NCBI GenBank assembly: GCA_964017045.1
Contig: OZ024808.1
Span: 2,319,666-2,383,665, forward strand
Reading direction: 5' to 3'
Length of the DNA stretch: 64,000 nt
Origin: Omphiscola glabra
Taxonomy: Eukaryota > Mollusca > Gastropoda > Lymnaeidae
Shown here: one piece after another, positions 25,489 to 35,442 of the stretch
Position numbering within the stretch: position 1 is the stretch's first letter
How the letters are laid out: every line of letters begins with the position of its first letter
Notes under the pieces: generated by a model
What the model was told of the DNA's origin: nothing
What the model saw: the letters and a program-made list of their open reading frames with translations, nothing else
Databases searched by the model: none
Translations under genes and position numbers: made by a program

Positions 25489-27957
25489 ATGGCGGTCTAT
25501 AAGAACCTGGTCAACATGGCGCGGGTTTACCTGTCTGCTGCTCTGCTCACGTGGTGTCCAACTGTCCACGTGAACGTCATCAATGACACCTTTCATCTGT
25601 GTGTTTACGGTGACAACTTTGGCAGAAGAAGCGGGCAGTTCTGCTACGTGTTCCTGGTCAAACAAGACTACGAGAAGCCCTTTAGGTGGACGGAGGCCAT
25701 TAAGTTCTGCCGGCAGGTTGGCATTCTGGCCGAGGACTTTCTATTACGTGAAGTCAATTTTCTGCCAGGGAAACCAGATAAGGAAGGAGCTTTAACCGGG
25801 TTAGTACAGGTGGTGTGTTTAAACTAGCAAATTCACCCGTGCTCTGGGAGTGGGGTAGTTATATAATTAAATATTTCAACGAATTCGTAAGGGAGCGGAA
25901 AAGCTTCCAATAACGCCTGTACGCAAGTTTCATTTCATATAAATTACCTCCCAGTCTCCATACGGATCTACTCATCTCGCAAACCACAACATAGTTCCTC
26001 GTCTCACAGCCGAACAGGAGAGAAATATACGTTTACAAAAAGAAAAGAGTAATAAAACAGGTATCACTAAATTAAATTCTTGCTAGTTGCCACCAAACAT
26101 TATTTTATTTTTGACACACGTGCCCAACGATGTAATAAGTCTATAGCGCTAGATACACTTTAGCTTAGTCTCTTGGGATCTGCACTATCGCAATTTACGC
26201 AAATTTGGAAATATCCTAGGCGCTTAGTGTCCCGCAACACTGGGAGTTAACGCCCTACCCCCTCCCTTGTTTGGACCCATCGTTTTTTTTTTTCTCATTG
26301 GAACTCTTCATTGTTTAATTATTATTTTATTTTTTAGCAAATCTTGTGGCTACATTTAATGCTCCATTAAAAAAATTGTAATTAAATTAATTAAATAGTC
26401 TTTTCTGTTCTTTCACGCCATTGTCGTTAATTGTATTCAAATTTAAGAATCCGAACCCAATATCTAAACAAATTATTTAATTATTCTTATGGCTTCCCAC
26501 ACATTTTCAAAGATTAGGTCAAAAGACATTTATTTTAGGATGATGATGACGAAATGAGTGAGCACTGAATCTAATCCAAGATTGCTAGTTTGCTCATTCA
26601 TATGACCAGTTATTTACCACATACTGTGTTGTAAACATTATATTATGGGATCCAGTATCTAACATATATATGATTACATTTTAGGATCAAGACCCAAGAG
26701 AGCCGTTGTCATAGCAACTTGACCAACTTTGACGAATGCCTTGTAGTCTGCAAGATCGCGACGTGCCTCCAGGGGACTTTCGACCCACCCAAATGTATGT
26801 CCACCTGTCAGTGCAAGCAGCTGGAATACTGTGACGTCATAACCGGTACATGCAAGAATGAAAAATGCTCGGCCGGGTTCTACGGCCCCCCGTTTTGCTG
26901 GCAGACCTGCAACTGTTTGCAAGACGTCACATGCGATGCCCTGGATGGGTTTTGTCCGTTCGGCTGTAAACAAGGCTGGGCCGGCAGGGATTGCAAGACT
27001 AGACAGTGCCCTCTGGGTTTCGCCGGTCCCCCAAAATGTGACCACAAGTGCCACTGTAAGAACTATAAAGACTGTGACGTCATGTCCGGGTCGTGCGAAC
27101 ATGGCTGCGCCGACGGCTGGAGCGGGTTAAACTGCTCAAAGCCGTGCCAAGCTGGGGTAGAGAACTGCGGAAGTTGCTTTTGCTCAAACCCCAACTGCAA
27201 AGATCCACCTGGTGTGTGTAAATGTGATCCGGGGTGGGGAGGGCAGCTCTGCACTGACAGAAAATGTCCCATCGGAACGTTTGGTCCCCCGGACTGTGAC
27301 AAGACGTGCCATTGTGAAAACGACCGGTTCTGCAGCCCATCCGACGGACACTGTCATGGGACACCCTGTGAAGATCGATGGCTGGGAACCAACTGTCAGG
27401 ATCGAGGCTGCGACCCCGGATATTTCGGCCCGCCGTTGTGCCTGTTCAGCTGCCACTGCGCCAACGACACGTGCGACCGCAAAGACGGAATCTGCGAGCA
27501 CGGCTGCCAGCAGGGTTGGCATGGCAGCCACTGCAACATCCGCCTGTGTCCGGAAGGCACCTTCGGGATGCCCAAGTGCGACCGGGCGTGCAGGTGTCTG
27601 TCCAACCTGTCCTGCAACTCAGTCACGGGGGTTTGCGTGGGAGGAGTGTGCCTGGGTGAGTTCAAGGGGCCCTACTGCAACATCAGCGCCCAAAGCACAC
27701 CACTTGCCAGCCACTATCAGACGTACTCGGAGCCCAGCGACATCATCACCCCGTTCTTTGTTGTGCTGGCGATTGCTGCTTGTTGGTTAGGCTACACCGT
27801 GTGTTTCCCGCCTCCTCGGCGCGAGCGGCGCGAGCGGCGCGAGACGAAGGGCCCGGATGTGGATGTTCCGATACAGGAAACGGAAGCATCAGCGTGTCCC
27901 GAGGACCCACTGCCCCCATCAAACTCTGACAGGCCACAGTCTTCAAAAGATAACTGA
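25489..27957 (+). CDS. Single-pass membrane protein with MEGF-type EGF-like repeats (two exons)
   Basis: Probable cell-surface receptor of unknown ligand. Exons 25489-25799 and 26685-27957 join in phase (GG|G), giving 527 aa. Seen: N-terminal hydrophobic stretch (ARVYLSAALLTW) usable as a signal peptide; a Cys/Trp segment (FCYVF, FRWTEAIKFCRQVGIL) resembling the first half of a C-type lectin domain; then about six EGF/laminin-type units at about residues 120-440, each with a GxFGPPxC start and CxCxxxxxCdxxxGxC (for example CPLGFAGPPKCDHKCHC); a transmembrane helix at about 458-478 (PFFVVLAIAACWLGYTVCF) followed by a basic stop-transfer (RRERRERRE); and a tail of about 45 residues. Odd: the whole EGF array is one GC-rich exon, the lectin-like part is only half-length, and the tail has no Tyr, so no ITAM or NPxY as in Draper/MEGF10. 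A missing exon in the 885-bp intron cannot be excluded. Confidence 0.75.
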
Positions 27958-28324
27958 GGTGGTTTTAAGAGATGGGCATCGAGTTAAAGCAAGTTATGGT
28001 GCTGTCCAGCGGTTAAAAGAGGGCTGCCAACAGTGGAAGCCCATTTTCAGTTGCCAAAAGAGGATTACCATAATAGTGAAAACAAACAAAGCTGACCTGT
28101 TCATTTTATGCTATAAAAACCAACATTGGGATAGATCCCAGGGTGATAACGCCCTCAATCCCATGCCATCTGATCCCCAACGTTGGACAACCTGGGCTTT
28201 CCAGGATTATTTTGCAATTAGAACATGACAATGAGAAGAGAAATTCCCCCCCCCCCCCCATATGTGTTTAAAATAGTCAAATACCCGACCCACAAGACCT
28301 AAATAGATTTGTAACGGAGTTACA

Positions 28325-28485
28325 AAGAGAAGGCAACGATTGGCTGAGATGAGTGCAGAGAAGGCAACGATTGGCTGAGATGAGTGCAGAGAAGGCAACG
28401 ATTGGCTGAGATGAGTGCAGAGAAAGCAACAATTGGTTGAGATGAGTGCAGAGAAGGCAACAATTGGTTGAGATGAGTGCAGAGA
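28325..28485. repeat. 31-bp tandem repeat, about 5 units
   Basis: Unit core GCAACGATTGGCTGAGATGA followed by GTGCAGAGAAG; the last two units read CAATTGGTTG instead of CGATTGGCTG. Confidence 0.92.
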
Positions 28486-28723
28486 AGCCGCAGCACGCGG
28501 GACAACATGTACAACGCCACTATTGGGCCGTGTTGTAGTAACCCGTGGGACAGCCTGTCTTGGAGCGTGTTGTAGAAACATGTGGGACAGCCTGTTAGAA
28601 TCAGTTACTGAATATGATCCGGCAGTTATGGACTATAAAGGAAAATGTAAACTAACATTAATTTGTATAGAGTATTTTTGTTTAGAGCAGTAACATTGTC
28701 ATAATTATTTTCTTCAACATCGC

Positions 28724-28924
28724 CAGGGCCGTCGCGTGGGCCCTGCAACCCTTGTGGCTTGCAAAAAAAAAAAAGAGGAGGGGCCTCTGGTTTTAAAAGG
28801 GGCCCAATGTTGTGATATGGGAATAAAAATAATATATCAACTTTAAAATAAAGGGCCACAAAACCAAAAATTTGCAAAAAAAGGGAGAGGGGGTTGAGCC
28901 TTTCAACTTCACGTGACGGCTCTG
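28724..28924. mobile_element. Putative hAT-type miniature element
   Basis: Imperfect terminal inverted repeats CAGGGCCGTCGCGTG and CACGTGACGGCTCTG (13 of 15 pairs). The flanks (AACATCGC and CATCAACA) do not form a clear 8-bp duplication, so the insertion is old or the ends are misjudged. Confidence 0.5.
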
Positions 28925-28929
28925 CATCA

Positions 28930-29060
28930 ACAACCTTTATTTGTCATATGTGCTAATTTTTACTACAACAATCCTTATTTGTCATATGTGCTACTTATTA
29001 CTACAACAATCCTTATTTGTCATATGTGCTACTTTTAACTACAACAACCCTTATTTGTCA
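28930..29060. repeat. About 39-bp tandem repeat, 4 units
   Basis: Unit contains CTTATTTGTCATATGTGCTA and TACTACAACAA. Confidence 0.85.
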
Positions 29061-30435
29061 TTACTACTATCAACCTCTATTTAACTTGTATATGCTTACT
29101 ACAGCCAGTCCTACCTTTTCTTTACATTCCAAGTGTGCAAATGTTCGACGTTGTGACGTGTTCGGTACATTGTAATTGGATTCCTTCTGAGCGCTGTTAC
29201 ATTTTTTTTTTGGAGTAAGGGGAGGGGAGAGTAAATTTGCATCTATAGTTGAGAAGTCAAACAGTCGTCACACAGAAGTCAGTCACAGAGAAGTCACAAA
29301 GAAGGCACACTAAAGTCATATATATAAGTCAAACAGAAGTCACGAAGAAGACACATAGAAGTCACACACAGAAGTCATACAGAAGTCACACATAGAAATC
29401 ACAGATAGAAGTCACACATAGAAGTCACACATAGAAGTCAAACAGAAGACGCACAGAAGATTATATTTGATGTCAGGTGGGAGGACGATGGACAACTCTG
29501 CTCAATTTTGTGTCAGTGGGAGAAATCCTCGTATTTAATGAGTAAATTGTCTGCCCCCCCTCCTCATCTATACTCTTTCTCTCCCTCTATGTATGTGCGT
29601 TTTTTTAACGGGATGAGATGGGGGGGGGGGGATACACTTACAGTCACATATTCTGAAAACAATAATACATTACAAGAGAACAATTTAAATAAACTAGATT
29701 TTACACAGTGATAGTGACAATAAAAATAAAGTCAAGTTGTTTATTTAAATGTTTGAAAAGCAAATAGTCTTGCGCCCTGGTTATCCCCCCCTCCTTAAAG
29801 CACACACCCCCCCCCCCCCCAACCGGTGCCACGTCATGGATCAGACAGTGAGCGTTTATGAGCGAGCACACACGTTATCAGACACAGCGAGTTTTGTGCG
29901 GAAGCTTCCTGCAGTATACCACCAATTTACATTGATCTCAGGGGACAGCACACGCCTAACTCTGTCAATAGCATTTAACAAGCCATCGTCATCATAAGTG
30001 TCTGTGTGTGTGGGATGGGGCGGTCTGTGTATGCGGGGATGGCCTCTGTGCATGTGTGGGGGGGGGATGCAGGGGAGTGGCCTCGAAGAAATCGACCGCA
30101 CAGAAGAGACAACACCGCACCTGCTAAGAGACGGATTCTTTCTCGTCCCAGCACAATATTGAAACGTCTAGTTCACATCCGTTGGACATCACCTGTTACG
30201 CCAGCTTGATCTCAACTAGATGCCATCACTAACGACGGCGAGCTTGTGTATTATCTCTTGACATGGTTTCAACGAAGAGTTGGAGAAGCAAGATCCGTGC
30301 CACTGCCGTCCATGACATTCAGCTGTCTGATGGCATTTAATGTCAGCGGGTGTCACGAGAGATCAGCGCACGTATCGGCTGTGGTGTTGATGACATCACA
30401 AGCTGGGGACCCACCTGAGACCGAGACGTAACAAG

Positions 30436-33400
30436 ATGGTGCAGGTGGAGACCAATGACAGAAGCAGTATTGCAGGTCCGTGAGCCATTCGTAGTGCTAT
30501 CTAAATCATTTATAATCTGTAGAGTTGCACTGCATACCGGTACTAAAAGAGATTACCTGTCATTTTACAGACACTGTGACAATTGTAAGTTTTAAAAAAA
30601 AACTTAAACAACTAAATATATTTCTGTGGAAATAGCCAAGTTACCAACTTGTTAATGTTGTTTAATGCAGCTATTCCCAAACTTTTAAGTTTGGTGGACC
30701 ACCAGTGGACACGTTTTGAAACTTCCCCAGGGACCGGTGGACACATTTTGAAATTGCGCCAGAGACCGGTGGCAGATTTATTAATTACATTTTCTTTTTA
30801 TTCGACCATAAATATTGATGTCGTGCGGAACGGCAACGTAAGTCTCGCGGACCAGCGCCGGTCCGTGGACCACAATTTGAGTTTTGAGAAACACTGGTTT
30901 AAAGCATTATTAATTATTATCATTCAATATGATTATTGAAATATGAAATGGACTTAACACATAGATCAAATAGCTGACATAAAAACGTTTTTGATTCTTG
31001 CTTATACTTCCTCCATCTGGTGTACAGATTTATTGAGTGATCCCATGGACAGCCAGAGCCCAGGTCCATCGCCTGCTCCACATTCTAAACTCTTGAAAAC
31101 ATCCAGCAACGAGGGGAAGCAACTTATCAGCTATCATATCACACCCAAACCTCCACCGGAACCACTCCCATTCCCGCTGGGCCTATTGGTCACGGTAGGT
31201 AGTAACAAAGGATGTAGTCATTGGCGACCATTAGAGTTCATTAGACTGGTGGTGATGGGGGCCATTAATGGCCGTCAGATTGGTGGTGATAGGGTCTGTG
31301 ATGTACATTAGGCTGGTGGTAGTGATGTGGTCAATGAAGGACGCTAGAATTGCGATGTTGACAATGATGGATACTAGATGGATTATTTAACTAGTGGATC
31401 AATTGATGACTCTAGGTAAAAAAGGTGAGTCAACTTGGCATGATTCGTAATGCAACACTTTGCGACTTCAAGTATAATAATTTATGACAAGATTCAACTC
31501 CATGTGTTAATTAAACCATAGATTGCTCACAAACTCCACTATTTATCCCCTAGATTTGTTGTGGTGGAAACATGAAATATCTTGTGTTCCCCACTCTGAT
31601 GGCCGTCAGCCTGGGTCTGTTTCTTGCCTTCAGCAGGGCCGTCTCTTCCACAACAGCACAGATGGGTGCGTTTGCATTGTTTGTTGTTTGTCAGTGATGA
31701 CTTTCTTGTTATAGTCGAGCTATTAGAATACTTTGCAAGTTGTTCAACTTGTTGGTGTCACATGTTTGTGGCTTTTGAAACAATTTTGCCATGTTTCTTG
31801 TGGAAAAAACCCAGCAAGTTAATTTGCTGTCATCTTAACAGTATGCAAACAAACTAGACCACTCTTACACTACTCCAGCTATTTCAGCATTTATATTACA
31901 GTCAGTATCATGAATTTAACCCCTTCTATTCCATCATGAAGGTCACAGTCAGTATCACTACTTTAACCCCTTCAATTCCAACATATAGGTTACTTCAGTA
32001 TCAATACTTTAACCCCTTCTATTCCATCATTGAAGGTCACAGTCAGTATCTCTACCTTAACCCCTTCAATTCCAACATATAGGTTATGTCAGTATCAATA
32101 CTTTAACCCCTTCTATTCCAACACATAGGTTACATCAGTATTATGACTTTAACCCTTTCTGTTCAAATGTGAAAGTCACAGTCAGTATCAACACTTTAAC
32201 CCCTTCTATTCCAACATTTAGGTTACAGCCAATATCAGAACAGTCGAGAGTTGAGTGAGGATGACCCCAGCCTACCTAAGAGTCATCTGTTCTTTGGCTC
32301 CATGCTGAAAGACCATGCTGCCATGTTTCATGCCAGGCCGCAGCTGTTTCAGCAGCAGCTGCTCATGCAACAGCAGCAGCAGCAGCCGATTCCAAGTGGG
32401 GATGTGTCAGAGAGCTGTGACTGTTCACGGTGTGAGGTGGATAACTCTTTCCTTGGGGTATGTATAAGTTAGGGGGGATATGTCTATGTTAGTGGGGATA
32501 TGTCCATTTTAGTGGGGATATGTCCATGTTAGTGGGGATATGTCCATGTTAGTGGGGATATGTCCATGTTAGTGGGGATATGTCCATGTTAGTGGGGATA
32601 TGTCCATGTTAGTGGGGATATGTCCATGTTAGTGGGGATATGTCCATGTTAGTGGGGATATGTCCATGTTAGTGGGGATATGTCCATGTTAGTGGGGATA
32701 TGTCCATGTTAGTATGTTTATCATTGTGATGGTACACCCAAATCTTGTTTATGTCCATGTTTGTGTGGTATCTCAATGTTTTTTGGGTATGTCGATGTAT
32801 TGGGGGTATGTCAATGTATTGGGGGGTATGTCAATGTATTGGGGGTATGTCAATGTATTGGGGGTATGTCAATGTATTGGGGGTATGTCAATGGTTGTGG
32901 GAATATATCCACATTTGTTTGGTATTTTCATGCGTGTGGAATGAGATGTGTGGAATATATATGACTTGTGGGAGCTATCACAATGTGTATTACTATCACC
33001 ATGTGTATTACTATCACAATGTGTATTACTATCACAGTGTGTATTACTATAAAGTTTGCCATTTTGAGAAGATGGACTCAATCAGTAAACAAATTTCTAA
33101 AAAAAAATATTCTCTAGGATAATACGAAGAACTACCAGAGGTTAGTCAAACACAGCTTCCAACACTTCTACGGCAAGCCTGAGCTGGCCATTCAGATTGA
33201 AGCGTTCGTTCCTGGGAAAAAGAAAATGTGGGAGATGAACCCCGTGTTCTACATCTCACCTGATAAAATCTGTGCAGACGATGGCAACCCGTTGGCAGTC
33301 ATTATTGTCCACAGTCATCACCGCCACATGATTGAAAGAAATGTTGTGCGAGACACCTGGGGGAGCGTGGCTAAAGGGAGAACTTGGCCTCGGAGACAGG

Positions 33401-35442
33401 TGAGTTTACGTTTGGACTGGTTAGTGTCTGTTTAGACGGGTTAGTTTGTTTGGAAAGGTAGTTGTATGTTTAGACAGGTTGGTGTTTGTTTAGACAGGTT
33501 GGTGTATGCTTAGACAGGTTGGTGAAGCATCTAATCTATTGCAACTCTTTTTGTTTGTTACCTGGGGGTAGATGGTGAAGCATCTAATCTATTGCAGCTC
33601 TTTTTGTTTGTTACCTGGGGTAGATGGTGAAGCATCTAATCTATTGCAACTCTTTTGTTTGTTACCTGGGGGTAGATGGTGAAGCATCTAATCTATTGCA
33701 ACTCTTTTGTTTGTTACCTGGGGTAGATGGTGGCAGAGGTGAGGCTCATCTTTGTCTTAGAAGTCAGTGAGGACCCCATTGATAATGACTTGGCAACAAA
33801 GGAATCTGATAAATATGCAGACATTGTCCTTGTGGATGTACAGGTGAGTTGTGGATATACAGGTGAGTTGTGGATGTATAGGTGAGTTGTGGATGTACAG
33901 GTGAGTTGTGGATGTACAGGTGAGAAGACAAGAGAGATCTACGCTTGATATCAAGTCATGTCAGTTACCTTTCCATATCTGTATTATTCAATGGATGATA
34001 AAATGGCGGACCCTATTACAGGGTAAAATCAAATCTGAAAAAAGGTTGGATTTAATTTTTCTCACAGGAAACAAGTCAGCCGGCGTCCAGGAAAGTGTTG
34101 TCTGGGTTTAAGTGGGTCTTACAGCACTGCACAGGTACTCAGTACATCATTAAGGTTAGTACATCATTAAGATCAGTATATCATTAAGGCTGGTAAAATA
34201 CCAAGGTCATACATCATACGGTGGCATTGAAGTAGGCACATCACTTAGATCATCATCATTAACATAGTTCCTTCTCATAAAATTTAAAGACCATTTGACT
34301 ACTTCATCAAGTTTTCTCTTGTCAGCTTTAATCTTCTCATTGGCAGGTTGAAGAGGACACATTTTTAGATGTGCCCCTCCTACTTAGTGTTTTAGCCAAT
34401 CAGGACTTGACAAATATGATATTTGGACCAATCTTATTTGCTGAAACGGTCCAAAGGCTGACAGAGGACAACAAAGTTCTGGTATCAAAACAAGCTTATT
34501 TCCCCGAGTGGTACCCCCCATATGCAAAGGTTAGAAAGTCATCATATTCAAATGTTCAAGTTCATTAAGGTCATCTTTATCATTCTTTGTAAGGAAATAT
34601 TCTCAAATGAAAAACAACTAATGCTTTAACTTATATTATCATAAAAAAAAACATAAAATTATCATTATAGCTCCTGCTAGAACTGTTATGTTAACACATG
34701 TTCTTTATGCCTTGTGACATCTATCTGTCATAATGTTACTGTTGGTCATGTGACATCTATCTGTCATTATGTTACTGTTGGTCATGTGACATCTATCTGT
34801 CATTATGTTACTGTTGGTCATGTGACATCTATCTGTCATTATGTTACTGTTGGTCATGTGACATCTATCTGTCATTATGTTACTGTTGATCATGTGACAT
34901 CTATCTGTCATTATGTTACTGTTGATCATGTGACATCTATCTGACATTACTATACTATGCCTTGTGACATCTATCTGTCATCATTAGGGTACTTTCTATG
35001 CCTTGTGACATCTATCTGACAGGCTACTGTCTGTCTTGCGACATCTATCTGCCATTAGTGTACTGTCTATGCCTTGTGACATCTATCTGTCACCATTAAT
35101 GTACTATCTATGCCTTATGACATTATCTGTCATTATTAGGGTACTGTCTATGCCTTGCCAACATCACTAGCCAAGCGGCTGTTGACAGCAGCTGAATATC
35201 TGCCGTACGTTAGCACAGAAGATGCTTTCATCACTGGAATATTGGCTAAAGTCTTTGATGCTCGACACATCAACATCCCCGAGCACCTTTACGACAGGAG
35301 GGTCAACAACAAACCTGAGTTATGTGACTTTGTTTATAGGAAGAAAATGGTGGCCCACAAGGTCAACTCAGCCCTCGCCCGCGGCTTGTGGAGGAGAATG
35401 GAAAAAGCTGAAATGTGTGGATTGTATCCAGCAGAGGAGTAG
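30436..35442 (+). CDS. GT31 family glycosyltransferase (beta-1,3-galactosyltransferase-like), type II membrane protein, 9 exons
   Basis: Golgi enzyme expected to add a beta-1,3-linked sugar to a glycan; donor and acceptor cannot be read from sequence. Exons: 30436-30475, 31028-31194, 31554-31665, 32222-32457, 33118-33399, 33727-33843, 34068-34154, 34347-34529, 35140-35442. Phases all agree; 508 aa. Seen: cytosolic tail of about 75 residues, signal anchor at about 77-95 (KYLVFPTLMAVSLGLFLAF), a stem with a Gln run (QQQQQQ) and CDCSRCE, then the GT31 domain: VIIVHSHHRHMIERNVVRDTWGS, VRLIFVLEVSEDP, IIKVEEDTFLDVPLL, YPPYAKGTVYALP and YVSTEDAFITG. Odd: the usual DDD (DxD) metal motif is EED at 349-351, and the normal NLT..K segment is missing. 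Exon 1 (ATG at 30436) is chosen only from phase and reading frame; the alternative start is the ATG at 31045. Six consecutive introns carry arrays copied from exon edges. Confidence 0.85.
30668..30896. mobile_element. hAT-type miniature element, 229 bp
   Basis: Ends CAGCTATTCCCAAACTTTTA and AGTTTTGAGAAACACTG form an imperfect inverted repeat. A 7 of 8 target duplication (GTTTAATG at 30660-30667, GTTTAAAG at 30897-30904) flanks it. It sits in intron 1 of the GT31 gene. Internal GGACCGGTGGACAC and GCCGGTCCGTGGACC segments are subterminal repeats. Confidence 0.8.
31897..32245. repeat. 46-47-bp array containing the acceptor and start of GT31 exon 4
   Basis: About 7 units of core CTTTAACCCCTTCTATTCCA then ACATATAGGTTACATCAGTATC. 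The last unit is the real junction: TTTAG|GTTACAGCCAATATC at 32217-32236. At least three earlier units keep an AG|GTTA decoy. Confidence 0.88.
32455..32712. repeat. 20-bp array starting at the GT31 exon 4 donor
   Basis: About 12 units of GATATGTCCATGTTAGTGGG. The donor itself (GGG|GTATGTATAAGTTAGGGG at 32455-32472) reads as a diverged first unit. Confidence 0.85.
32780..33050. repeat. Two further short arrays in GT31 intron 4
   Basis: Five to six units of GTATGTCAATGTATTGGGG (about 19-20 bp) at 32797-32895, and about five units of TATCACAATGTGTATTAC (18 bp) at 32975-33050. Neither touches an exon. Confidence 0.85.
33392..33515. repeat. About 20-bp degenerate array starting on the GT31 exon 5 donor
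   Basis: The exon end GGAGACAG|GTGAGTTTACG is the first unit. It is followed by diverged units ending in three clear copies of TTTAGACAGGTTGGTG or CTTAGACAGGTTGGTG, each with an AGACAG|GT decoy donor. Confidence 0.75.
33520..33741. repeat. 52-bp array containing the GT31 exon 6 acceptor
   Basis: Four units (core GATGGTGAAGCATCTAATCT, then TTTGTTTGTTACCTGGGGGTA). The decoy acceptors GTAG|ATGGTG end at 33571, 33623 and 33675; the real one ends at 33726. Exon 6 starts ATGGTGGCAG. Only the last copy reads through; an upstream acceptor hits TAG in frame. Confidence 0.93.
33830..33925. repeat. 19-bp array formed from the end of GT31 exon 6 and its donor
   Basis: The exon end TTGTGGATGTACAG|GTGAG is repeated at exact 19-bp steps. 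Donor positions are after 33843 (real), 33862, 33881, 33900 and 33919. The last 14 coding bases belong to the array. Confidence 0.95.
34140..34192. repeat. 17-bp array formed from the end of GT31 exon 7
   Basis: AGTACATCATTAAG|GTT occurs at the exon end (encodes QYIIK), again immediately after as AGTACATCATTAAGATC, and a third time as AGTATATCATTAAGGCT. Confidence 0.85.
34703..35157. repeat. Array filling GT31 intron 8 and including the start of exon 9
   Basis: Left part: about 7 regular 36-bp units (core CATGTGACATCTATCTGTCA). Right part: five diverged units of 35-46 bp that contain copies of the first 18 coding bases of exon 9 (GGTACTGTCTATGCCTTG). Decoy acceptors end at 34987, 35022 and 35058; the real one ends at 35139. 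Confidence 0.93.

Larger units (their letters stand above)
27958..30435. other. Intergenic region: EGF-repeat gene 3' flank to GT31 gene
   Basis: 3'UTR-like sequence, then short tandem arrays (31-bp at 28325-28485, about 39-bp at 28930-29060, about 13-bp at 29270-29460), a putative hAT element at 28724-28924, and C or G homopolymer runs at 28247-28259, 29617-29630 and 29806-29820. The 29850-30435 part is less AT-rich and probably contains the promoter and 5'UTR of the GT31 gene. No other gene recognised. Confidence 0.6.

Noticed and set aside
24961..25665. 234-codon minus-strand frame with an 11-residue repeat
   Set aside because: It arises from a 33-bp minisatellite and overlaps exon 1 of the EGF-repeat gene on the other strand.
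25800..26684. Hidden exon between the two EGF-gene exons (candidate at 25953-26060)
   Set aside because: A stretch with acceptor- and donor-like sites exists, but its phases do not fit either neighbour, whereas the direct join fits exactly.
26674..27665. Overlapping frames on both strands across the EGF-repeat exon
   Set aside because: They are shadows of the real frame in a GC-rich, Cys-rich exon; only the real frame shows EGF spacing, a membrane helix and a phase-matched upstream exon.
34705..34947. Frames open on both strands in GT31 intron 8
   Set aside because: A 36-bp repeat, divisible by three, leaves both strands open; the flanking exons join without it.
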